DNA of 64,000 nucleotides from Patiria pectinifera. Lineage: Eukaryota; Echinodermata; Asteroidea; Valvatida; Asterinidae. Under the pieces are notes generated by a model. It made no database searches and was not told the DNA's origin. It saw nothing but the letters and a program-made list of their open reading frames with translations. Where the stretch lies: NCBI GenBank assembly GCA_029964075.1, contig CM057149.1, positions 30,766,197-30,830,196 on the forward strand. The letters are read 5' to 3'. A program made the position numbers and the translations under genes. Below, piece by piece: positions 41,834 to 50,459 of this stretch (position 1 is its first letter; each line of letters opens with the position of its first letter).

Positions 41834-43369
41834 TCAAGCAGTAGGATCGTTCTTGCACTCTGGGTAGGTAGCATACGCATACTCGAGGCTTTCCTTGCAC
41901 GCAGGAGAATCCTGCAGTTCCAGGTACTCCGAGGTGATAGGACCATTCTTTCCTCGATCGAGGGTTTCCTTGCACGCAGGAGAATCCTGCAGTCCCAGGT
42001 ACTCAGAGGTGATAGGACCATCCTTATCCTCTAGGCTTTCCTCGCACGCAGGAGAACCCTGCAGTTCCAGGTACTCCGAGGTGATAGGACCATCCTTTCC
42101 TCGATCGAGGCTTTCCTTGCACGCAGGAGAATCCTGCAGTTCCAGGTACTCGGAGGTGATAGGACCATCCTTATCCTCTAGGCTTTCCTTGCACGCAGGA
42201 GAACCCTGCAGTTCCAGGTACTCAGAGGTGATCGGACCATCCTCCTGGACTGCAGCATAAGCGTATTCTTGCATTTCTTGACCCTGCTCTCCCTCAACCG
42301 TTATGGCATAATACCTATGGTCTGCTTGCGTCATTCTCGGTCCTGCTGGGGGGCTTGTGGACTTCCGGGAATGTTTCCTTTTTTGCCGCACGAGCAAGAT
42401 GATGAGGACAATCACTGCTACTGCTAGGACCGCTGCCGCCATGATGAAAGCCACAGCGACTGGAGATAATTGGTCATTCGTTGGACAAGACGGGGGTTTG
42501 TCTGTGAGTGACCCTGTGGTGAACCTGCTACTCCTAGTTGTCTCTTCCCACTGCACCCATGTGGAACTGACACTCATTGTTGCCTGTTCCCGGTAGATTA
42601 CTTCAGCCCTCGCGGTGGTAGAAGTCCCCTCCTCAACCCTAGATGCTGCTGGCAGAATGGTGGCAGTCGGTAAGATTCCCAGCAGCATCGCAGAGCAGTT
42701 ACGCGGCTCATCCAAGGCGGGTGTAGTCATGATGCAAGTGAAAGTCACGCCATTGTCTTGAGCTTTTAACTGATATGGATGAAGAATTGAATCAGTCACT
42801 GGACCTACCAACTGTTCATTCCCTTTGTAATATGTGATGTTTGGAGCAGGTTTACCACCTTGAACATTACAACTAAGATTCACACTGTCTCCCACAGCCG
42901 CTGATGCAGGTTCTACACGGCACCATGGTGACTGTGGGCTTGGTGGAACCAAAACAGTAAGCTCAGCCGCGCCAGCAGTCTCCGGTGTTTCCGTGGCAGA
43001 ACCATACAGACACGAATATGTCCCTTCATCAGTTTCCTGTACATTTGTGATCCTCAAAGTAAACTCGTCTTTGCTCTCATCACCGATGATCGACAGACGT
43101 TGTTCCAGCTGTGGGGGTAGAGTGGGCGCTGAATATAGCCGTCTATCAACGCTAAGGTATAATGAGCTCTCCCAATGATTCCAGTAGACGGTAGAATCGC
43201 CTGCATTTGCCAAGTCACAAATGAACTCGACTGTGTCTCCTGCACGAACTACGGCATCCTGCGGGCCTCGTTCTACTGTGGGTTGTGCCTGAACACGACC
43301 ACAAGCAAAACTTACTAGGAAGAAATACAGCAGACCAGCGCGAAGTATAAATTTATCAATGGGAGACAT
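41834..43369 (-). CDS. Intronless two-Ig-domain receptor with ITIM array
   Basis: A single 511-codon frame encodes a type I membrane protein. Residues 1-28 are a signal peptide (FILRAGLLYFFLVSFACG core). Ig domain 1 is at about 30-141 (Cys51, Cys120 in DEGTYSC). Ig domain 2 is at about 143-232 (Cys167, Cys212, plus a possible extra pair Cys150/Cys225). A Ser/Thr-rich stalk runs to about 300, a transmembrane helix is at about 302-327, followed by basic RQKRKHSRK. The cytoplasmic tail has five copies of a 24/25-residue unit, each with ITSEYLEL (one is YLGL), tyrosines at 384, 408, 433, 457 and 482. SxYxxL fits the ITIM consensus that recruits SH2 phosphatases in inhibitory receptors. No family name can be assigned. 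The absence of introns contrasts with every other gene here and suggests retroposition or a lineage-specific origin. Confidence 0.85.
   Translation of the reverse strand: MSPIDKFILRAGLLYFFLVSFACGRVQAQPTVERGPQDAVVRAGDTVEFICDLANAGDSTVYWNHWESSLYLSVDRRLYSAPTLPPQLEQRLSIIGDESKDEFTLRITNVQETDEGTYSCLYGSATETPETAGAAELTVLVPPSPQSPWCRVEPASAAVGDSVNLSCNVQGGKPAPNITYYKGNEQLVGPVTDSILHPYQLKAQDNGVTFTCIMTTPALDEPRNCSAMLLGILPTATILPAASRVEEGTSTTARAEVIYREQATMSVSSTWVQWEETTRSSRFTTGSLTDKPPSCPTNDQLSPVAVAFIMAAAVLAVAVIVLIILLVRQKRKHSRKSTSPPAGPRMTQADHRYYAITVEGEQGQEMQEYAYAAVQEDGPITSEYLELQGSPACKESLEDKDGPITSEYLELQDSPACKESLDRGKDGPITSEYLELQGSPACEESLEDKDGPITSEYLGLQDSPACKETLDRGKNGPITSEYLELQDSPACKESLEYAYATYPECKNDPTA
41885..42244 (-). 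repeat. Coding minisatellite of ITIM-like units
   Basis: Five tandem units of alternating 72 and 75 bp form a 147-bp higher-order period. Each encodes DGPITSEYLELQ(G/D)SPAC(K/E)E(S/T)L plus either EDK or DRGK linkers. The array is flanked on both sides by an EYAYA sequence (residues 368-372 and 497 onward). Units are nearly identical at the DNA level, which implies recent expansion or homogenisation. Confidence 0.92.
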
Positions 43370-43510
43370 GTTGGTGGCTTCAAGCCTTCGGACACAGGTT
43401 ACCTCTCCACAAAGTTAACCCAACCAATGTTTTGTCAAACTGTTCCTGTTAGCAGAAAACTGTTTCGTGACGTGATTGTAACATTTTGAAATACCCATTT
43501 CCCCTTCTAC

Positions 43511-43519
43511 TTATATATA
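43511..43519 (-). promoter_or_regulatory. TATA box of the Ig/ITIM gene
   Basis: Minus-strand TATATATAA lies about 142 bp upstream of the ATG at 43369. This suits a TATA promoter with a 5' UTR of roughly 110 bp. An inducible-type promoter would match an immune-type receptor, but that is inference. Confidence 0.55.
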
Positions 43520-43740
43520 GTACGAGGAAACTACGCAGCCCCATTATCACACCATTTTCACTTTTATATTTTTAGATTTACTTCCTGTTTTCGTAACACA
43601 TCCTTTGAAGGACTCTTGTCATTGATACTATACTATAGGTATCAAACAGAAACAAAAAAAATCCTGTTTACAAAAGGACATTTATATTATCATACTGTTC
43701 CAAGTTCAAAAGTCATAATAAACGTAATTGTGGTAAACAT

Positions 43741-44394
43741 TTCGTCACCGACACCACGAAGTAACACTCATGTACATACCGGTAAAAACTAGCAATCGGA
43801 GAAAACGGCATCTAAAGTTGAACGCCTTCTAAAACAACACTTTGCGTCAAAACGACAGAGTATTTTCAGTTGGGTTTCTCGTTGTGGACACTTGATGAAT
43901 TGAATTTATTAAATCTACTGTTTTTCACCCGATTGTGTATTAAATAAACAAGAAATAAGAGAAAAAAAGATGAGTGTTAGTTCGTGAAACCGAAAAAGCT
44001 GCGAAACCGTGTTAATTTTCGTTTTCACGAAGTAACACTCTTCAATGTATACAGCACGAGGAAAGTGCAACTTCAGGTCAGCGTGCGCGCGCTCATACAA
44101 CTTATTACAAGAAGAGTGTTACTTCGTGAAAAGGTTTTTGCTCACTTGTACTTATGAGCAGAGTGTGCGCCATGCATTGCAATGGTAAATGGAACTTGAA
44201 AATTGTCACTTTTGCGCAAAAGTTGCCATGGATACTTAGCGTAATTATTAATAAAAGTAAAGCCCTTGAAGCTTTGAAACTTCGTGCAATGGTAGGCCTT
44301 GATGAATAATGTTTAAAACTCAAAAAAAACCTGAAAATCGAAAAAAAAAATGGTTTAACACGGTAGAGTGTTACTTCGTGGTGTCGGTGACGAA
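43741..44394. mobile_element. MITE with perfect 29-bp terminal inverted repeats
   Basis: The left end ttcgtcaccgacaccacgaa (29 bp in all, to 43769) is the exact reverse complement of 44366-44394. Internal partial copies of the same motif (cgaagtaacactctt at about 44027, gaagagtgttacttcgtg at about 44111) form a second inverted pair. There is no transposase. Perfect ends imply recent activity. It sits about 220 bp upstream of the Ig gene TATA box. Confidence 0.85.
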
Positions 44395-45388
44395 TCGTTG
44401 TCTGCTGTGATATAGTGTATGGTTTTTGTATGCGCTCATCAATTCGGGGTACCATATTGACGCTCGTTTCTCGTACAAAATACCATGGTTCCTAATTACC
44501 ATGTACTCTCAAAGAGGATATGGGTTTTCTGACTTTTCTCAGATTCAATCAGATCCAGTTGTTACTTTTGTGTTTACTTATAATTGTTTATATAAACATA
44601 GTATTTATTTTAATTGCATAGCAAGTGTACGCTTTGGTCATGGATATACCTGTATGTTATTGAGTACGAGTTCGATCCATAGTTCGACTAATTCTGATCG
44701 AACGCGGCACGCTAGTCGAGGATTGTTCTGGACTAGTCTAGTCGACTATTCATGACAGCATATACCGCGGTTGGTTTTGGTCGCGCAACGATTTATAGCT
44801 GGTTGTCAATAGCAATTTTCATAGTATAATGCAGAGGGGACAAACTACCGACAAAAATGGCGGAAAAACGAAAATGTGAGTGCTATATATAGTTATGTCA
44901 CTATAGGTTGCAGACCAGTAAATAAACTTCCATATTCATGTACCCAATCCGGCATCTTTGCAGGGTACACCGACAATAATTTAGTGGTTCATCACCAGAA
45001 AAACGTGTTTTGACCTAGTATTAATTCTTAAATTTCAAATTTTAAGAACACGTCCCCAAGTTAATCCGTTTTATAGTCAAGTGGCTCATAATAGTTTGGA
45101 CAAGGCCGCGACCGACTCACAGTGGTAACGTCAAAAGCACTCAACTTGGTAGATAGATCCCTATATATAGCCCTGGTGAAGTTACAGGGTGAGACACAAA
45201 AAGCGAAACCCCAACCTCAAAAATATATTCTATATTTAAAAATAAAGTAGCACCAAACATAATGATTGGAAAGCCACTTTCATAAGCTACTTTTAGATGA
45301 AAAAAATACTGGAATTGCCAAATCCATTTAAAGAATATCACCATTTAAACGCAACGACCCCAAAACCTGTTTTGTCCCCCCCAAAAGT

Positions 45389-46088
45389 AGCCTTGGTCAA
45401 TGCTCTCGTCGTTATTCGTCCCGTACGCGGTCAATCGTCGGCATATATCCTCACGCGCTATGCACATGCATGTAAAAATACAGCGCGAACAGCGACCTCA
45501 TGCGGCCACTATTTTTTTATGCAAATCAGTTGAGGACGATCTCGAGCCTTGGTTCAATCGTCGGCAAGCTTATGTTTTTCTTTATTTTGCGCTGGATTTC
45601 TGGCGCACGACGCTCGTATGCGAATACAGATAAGTGTAGGCGGGGCTAAAATGTGGAGTGTCCAATCACACCTTGGTAAACCCGGACGTCATCAAATTAT
45701 TTGCGGCTATTCGCCTTTTGCGGACGTGACAGGAACCACTGTTTTTGTGCATTGGTGCCGTGTGCAGAGACACACAACGTGCACGTGTATGGATTATGTA
45801 CGGTGCCACGTTTCACTATGCAAGTTTCCACGCAACGATCGACCAATAAGAAAACGACATTTAAGGTCAGCTAAAGCTATTAACATAATGAGCACCACCC
45901 CCAAAACCTCACATGGACGATTGAACCAAGGCTCTCGATCATCCCCAACTGATTTGCATATAAAAATAGTGGCCGCGTGAGATCGCTGTTCGCGCTGTAA
46001 TTTTACATGCATGTGCGTAGCGCGTGAGGATATATGCCAACGATTGACCGCGTACGGGACGAATAACGCCGAGAGCATTGACCAGGCT
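45389..46088. mobile_element. 700-bp foldback element with about 175-bp arms
   Basis: The left arm (45389-45562) beginning agccttggtcaatgctctcg is repeated inverted at 45913-46088, ending gagagcattgaccaggct. The arms share cgtacgcggtcaatcgt, catgcatgtaaaa and tgcaaatcagtt. The loop of about 350 bp has short open frames but nothing recognisable. It lies 350 bp upstream of the first visible Wnt exon. Confidence 0.85.
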
Positions 46089-46434
46089 AATGTTTTCCCG
46101 ACTCTTCGGTCGGTATTGTTTGACCGTCATCATCAGGAGGAAAGCTCCGAGGTATAAGTCCTCCTGTTTCTCAGAATCAACATGAACTCTATAACGATAT
46201 GAACATAATAATAGAAACATGATTTCAGAACCTGCTTTTTTGTCCGCAGATAACTGTCAGAAAATACATACAGGTCCTAAATGACGGTCAGGGCATACTG
46301 AATGCGACCATCGAGTCCACACACCTCGGTTCCTCAACCACCTACTTTTAGAGCTAGTCACTTCTCGCAGTATTCCCCCAAGTTGTGTTATCGACTATAA
46401 TAAGCATCTCAATTATGTTTCATTCACGTTCCAG

Positions 46435-46715
46435 AAGCCAGCAGGGAGGCTGCCTTCGTCTACGCCATCTCCTCAGCCGGCGTGGTGCACGAGATCACCC
46501 GGTCCTGCAGCAAAGGGGAGTTCCTGGACTGCGCCTGCGACCCGTCCAAGAAGGGCTCCAGCCGGGACGAGCACGGCGAGTTCGACTGGGGAGGCTGCAG
46601 CGATAACGTCAAGTTCGCCCACGACTTCGCCCGGCAGTTCGTGGACTCTCGGGAACGGAAGGACCGAGACCCGAGAGCGCTGATGAACCTTCACAACAAC
46701 AGGGCGGGACGGAGG
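46435..46715 (+). CDS. WNT2: Wnt exon ([13 protein letters not shown] to NNRAGRR)
   Basis: The acceptor is ttcattcacgttccag and the donor is agg|gtattt. The exon enters with two bases (AA) completing a codon and leaves in phase 0 after 93 codons. It holds six conserved cysteines' worth of the N-terminal domain, including [13 protein letters not shown] and WGGCSDN. A preceding exon must end in phase 1; none is visible within 43.4-46.4 kb. Confidence 0.93.
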
Positions 46716-49594
46716 GTATTTATTTATTTCTTGTTTAACTATAGGTATAGCCAATTCATGGGGCCCAGTATAAAGAGAAGACAAAGTGAAGAAACTACAG
46801 TTTTAGCGATGGGAGGAAAACCACAGAAGAATATACCGAGGAAATATATGGAATCAAGTAGGGACTGAAATCCCAATCCACATGAGGAGCAGGGCAGGAA
46901 TCGAACCCAGGTCACAGCGGTGGAAGGCGAGAAAAGAACCTCTACGCCAACCTAACTTCCCGAACCAGTATAGGTCCTTACAGCGCCCAACCTCTTCCTC
47001 TCTAAAAAGAAGAAACCAGTTTTGACTAGAAAACGGTTGAATTTTTCTCAGGCTGGTCGTGGAAAGTGCGCTCTTTGTGAGAGGAGGACCTTTTTTTTTT
47101 ATTAATGGCCAACATCCATTCCATTTTTTTTTCAGTGATGTCTCGCACAATCAAAATATTCCACATCAGCAAACCAATGAATAATGATTCGGTGAGGGTT
47201 AGCAACAGTCACCAACAAATATGTTGTGTGTTTTTTATTACAAATAAAAATGTTGTTACTGAGTCAATGACTAATCTGGTCAAAACATTGGATGAACTAT
47301 GTTAAAGGAAGAGCTCCGTGATTTGTCCATAGATTCTTTGTCAAAGTTCGATCGGATAACTTTTAACTTGACTTGAAACGTGATGACCTGTTTTTGCCTT
47401 CGATATTTTTTTGCCCTTCATAGAACCAACTTCAAACGCTCTCGGTAATGTCCAAAGGCATGCGAGAAAACAAATCACTAGCTAAAGCTATTAGGTGGGA
47501 CTCGAACCAACGACCTTCTGCAAACGTCGGAAGTATTACCATGTACGACATCTTTCCATGCAGATGTCTTACCATGACTTGTGATAACATTTGGTTGTTT
47601 TATACACACATTTGATAATGCTGGTTTGTGTATGCTCATCCCATCAATTCCAGGCAGTGATGAAGAACATGAAGTTGGAGTGCAAGTGCCACGGCGTCAG
47701 CGGGTCCTGCTCCATCCGCACCTGCTGGATGGCCATGCAGGACTTCCAAGAGGTGGGTGACTACTTATACGGGCCAAGTACGACGAGGCCTCGGAGGTGA
47801 CCATGGGACAGGACGGCACGGGACTCAGCGTGACCAGGAACCACCGCAGACCCAACCGGGCCAACCTGGTGTACTTCGGGCAGTCGCCGGACTACTGCAA
47901 GAGAGATCCTGAAACAGGTAGGCTGCTGCACTTGTGGTTGATTCGGTATAGATAAGGAGGCGAGATGTTTGAACTTCTGGGAGTCTGCAATATTAGAACA
48001 AGCAACGAGAGACGCGCAATATACCGTTTTTCCATGCATGATCCATGCACCCATGGGATGCTTAGTTGGTGGGTGACTGCTCTATGTTTCGACACCCCTA
48101 TGTTCCGACACCCCTATGTTCCGACTACCCGCACATTAGATTGTGTTACCCCCGGTTAGGGTTAGGGATAGGAATATGAGCAGTTGGAACATAGGGTTGT
48201 CCGAACATTGGTGTGTCGGAACATAGGTGTGTAACACTTGATGGGATACCCACTCTATAACAGGCAACTCCGGATCGATTTTTTTCCAGGGAGGGTATCA
48301 ATTTGGAACCCTGTTTCTAAACACCGATACCGTCCATAAACATGGACTAAGACATAGGCTACTACGTGTCAAAAAAACATGTCCTACTTTTGATCCTAAA
48401 TAGCTCTGTTGCTTACAAATTAAATGAAATCAAAGTTTCAGATCCCTTAGTGGTGCGGTCGGTTGGTCTGTCTATCTGTCTGTCTGTCTGTCCCCGAAAA
48501 TTGACCAAAGAATGGTGTGCCATAATAATTATGTGCCATCGGCGTCGCATTTTTCGGCATCGCATTTTTAAACTCTGGCAGGGTTCATTTTGATCGATTT
48601 CATGCCAGACTTCTTGCAACGCGGCTAGAGCTTATTGTGCACTTGCACTTGCGCTGTACAACATCTTCCTCGAACAAGGTGGACGCCATTTTGTGAAGTG
48701 GTTGGACGGTTTCCAGAAGGAGGAAATGTCCCCAAAAGGTGAGCGGGTGCAATGTTTAAGCTCTGGCAGAAGCATCTACATGTCACTTGGTGGTCGGTCG
48801 GTCGGTCGGTCGGTCGGATGGTCTGTCTGTAATGTTTGTCCCGAAAATTAATCATAAATATGGTGTTCCATAATATGTGCCGTCGGCGTCGCATTTTTCG
48901 TCTGAGCTTACTGTGCATTCGTACTTGGTTATTTTTGTTAATATGTATGACAACATTTGATTTATGAGCCGCTCATTAGGAGGACTCAGGTTCGGATTTT
49001 TCGGACTAGGACTCGGACAGGAGGACTCGGATGTTGTAGTCTCGACTACAACACTGAAACTAAGACCAGTCACGTTTACTCCAGCAGGAACCAGAAATTA
49101 TGATGTCATTCACTTTGTAATTACTAAACGTTCAAGTTCTCTTCTGCTCCCTTTAATTTTTAACAGGCTCCCTGGGCACGGCAGGCCGAGTTTGCAACAA
49201 GACTTCCAAGGGTACAGACAGCTGTGACGTCATGTGCTGTGGGCGGGGCTACAACACCACGCGTGTCCAGCGCACCAGCCAATGCGAGTGCAAGTTCCAC
49301 TGGTGCTGCTTCGTTCGCTGCAGCGAGTGCACCGAGACAGTTGACCAACACACCTGCAAAGGGGAGGCAAGCGTGGTAGGCATCTTGGCTGATGATGGTC
49401 TGATGTCTACCCAAACCCTGCAAGATGGCAGCGAGGCACCCACGGCGGCCGAGGTGACCACTAAACCTAGGAGGCAGGGAACTAGACCATCAAAGAGGCG
49501 GGACAGGAAACGCAGACGCGGCGGAGATGACCAATCAAGAAGCAGAGAAACACCTGTTGTGGCCAATGAGCCGGTCATTCATAGTTCAGTATAA
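46435..49594 (+). CDS. WNT2: Wnt2-type Wnt, 3' half only, with a frameshift
   Basis: Three exons encode the C-terminal two thirds of a secreted Wnt ligand: 46435-46715, 47654-47917 and 49167-49594. Motifs include [47 protein letters not shown] (its first Ser is the palmitoleoylation site), [23 protein letters not shown] and CKFHWCC. From recall the best fit is Wnt2: [15 protein letters not shown] and the [16 protein letters not shown] run match human WNT2. The exons for the signal peptide and first cysteines are not found upstream in this window. In the middle exon the frame breaks at about 47771-47774 (see that entry). After the last conserved Cys the protein continues 77 residues instead of the usual 10-15. 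An AATAAA follows at 49783. Confidence 0.92.
46770..46965 (-). mobile_element. SINE in Wnt intron
   Basis: On the minus strand it has a B-box-like GGTTCGATTCC near its start. It shares gactgaaatcccaatccac, aggtcacagcggtggaaggc and acagttttag with 59165-59365. The two copies define a SINE family of about 200 bp. Confidence 0.7.
47480..47578 (-). repeat. tRNA-like SINE fragment
   Basis: Plus strand ggtgggactcgaaccaacg and gatgtcttaccatgac match the fragment at 139-205, marking a dispersed tRNA-derived repeat. It is immediately upstream of a Wnt exon, in the intron. Confidence 0.45.
47654..47917 (+). CDS. WNT2: Wnt exon with internal frameshift
   Basis: The exon runs from [19 protein letters not shown] to [11 protein letters not shown] and has good splice sites (ccatcaattccag; g|gtaggc). 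The frame that holds from the start through FQEVGDYLY meets a stop at 47798. From 47774 onward a different frame continues the Wnt sequence ([17 protein letters not shown]). The exon is 264 nt, while phase 0 in and phase 1 out require 3n+1. Two extra G's (tacGGgccaag) or one missing base explain this. It is either a sequencing or assembly indel or a true disabling mutation. Confidence 0.88.
48086..48235. repeat. Palindromic 'cgacacccctatgttccg' repeat, copy 2
   Basis: Same family as 6041-6146: inverted copies of gacacccctatgttccgac around a centre with ggttagggttagggatagg. Lies in the last Wnt intron. Confidence 0.6.
48462..48836. repeat. Paired tetranucleotide microsatellites
   Basis: Runs of (TCTG)n at 48466-48492 and (GGTC)n at 48790-48817 lie in two related segments (both followed by tgtctg..tgtcccgaaaattaa/gacca and ccatcggcgtcgcatttttcg). 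This indicates a duplicated repeat unit of about 340 bp. Confidence 0.6.
49167..49594 (+). CDS. WNT2: Wnt terminal exon with basic C-terminal extension
   Basis: The exon encodes [47 protein letters not shown] and HTCK, the cysteine-rich C-terminal lobe that contacts Frizzled. After HTCK it continues 77 residues to TAA at 49592. The extension includes a highly basic segment ([20 protein letters not shown]) with paired-basic sites. Known Wnts usually end soon after HTCK. The extension has no recognisable domain. Confidence 0.92.
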
Positions 49595-49782
49595 ACAGCT
49601 CCTATATAAACTTCAATCGCGGTATTAAAACTTCGGGGAAGACTATTCAGGCAACGGCCCCCTTTATTTTTAGGCGTCATGTTTTATGGTGCATGCTGCC
49701 TTTGTGCTTTGTAAATAGTGTACAAATATATATATTATTATAAGCAACTGAGTATTTTGTTGATAATTTTATTAATGTTTGA

Positions 49783-49788
49783 AATAAA
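49783..49788 (+). terminator. Wnt poly(A) signal
   Basis: AATAAA 189 bp after the Wnt stop codon, in an AT-rich 3' UTR. Confidence 0.65.
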
Positions 49789-50183
49789 ATTACAACATTG
49801 GCGATTGTTGACACTTTCATTTGGGAGCTAGGATTTTGTACAAGTTGGGGATGTTGCAGTTGGTGGTGTGGACATGTTTGCTTGCCCTATGCATAGTCGG
49901 TTCAAGTTGGGACAGAAGATTTGTAGTCATATCGATCATTGTGTAGTTCACGACTCGAGTGTGACTTAATTACCACTGGAACATCAGTGTAAAATATCAC
50001 ATCAATACTACTGGCATATCAAGCGAATATTAACTGCAGTCCGTACACTACAGACGAACCGTGTGTGTTTGTGAAAAGCTGGGAGTGCGGCCTGACGCGG
50101 GAGAGTTTCACGGCTGCGGCTTTTGGGTGCCGTTGAAGCAGTGCGACAATCCGTCAAAAGCCATCGAAAGAAAAACCGCCCAC

Positions 50184-50459
50184 TTAAAGGGAATATACAT
50201 CATTGGCTTTTGCTGTAATTTTCAGAAATGAACTATTTAAGGGGTTAGTATAATAGATCAAATATTGTTACACTCACATGTTTGAAGTTTTGTGTTCGAA
50301 AATGCTGGAAAAACCAAGAAAAACAAAACTGTTCAAGCAGTCTGGTTCCCTGACTCCACACCAGGTGCCACTGTCATTTACCAACATCCTATTAAGGTAT
50401 TTCGCAAAAACTTGGTAGTTTTATTTTTCGATGTTTGCAAATGTTGTATATTCCTTTAA
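50184..50459. mobile_element. TTAA-flanked MITE, 276 bp
   Basis: TTAA at both ends, with inverted termini aagggaatatacatcatt (left) and the complement of aaggaatatacaacatttgc (right). An isolated left end of the same kind (ttaaagggaagatacaccatttgc) is at 58076, in the first intron of the CUB-LDLa gene. piggyBac-like by target site; no transposase. Confidence 0.7.

Noticed and set aside
41468..42260. Plus-strand open frames of 188 and 121 residues over the Ig gene tail, with HAGE(P/S)CSSRYSEVIGPS repeats
   Set aside because: They are the antisense of the coding minisatellite. The minus-strand frame has a signal peptide, Ig domains and a transmembrane helix, so these are shadows.
44854..44880. 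ATGGCGGAAAAACGAAAAT followed by a GTGAGT donor, considered as the missing first Wnt exon
   Set aside because: It encodes only MAEKRK with no signal peptide, so it cannot supply the Wnt N-terminus; a chance ATG plus donor is likelier.
45310..45340. Reading of tggaattgcc as the Wnt RWNC motif
   Set aside because: No flanking conserved residues or cysteines, stops are close upstream, and no usable splice sites.
47756..47780. Explaining the Wnt exon frame break by a cryptic intron
   Set aside because: The conserved protein is continuous on both sides, with only two extra bases; no intron can fit.
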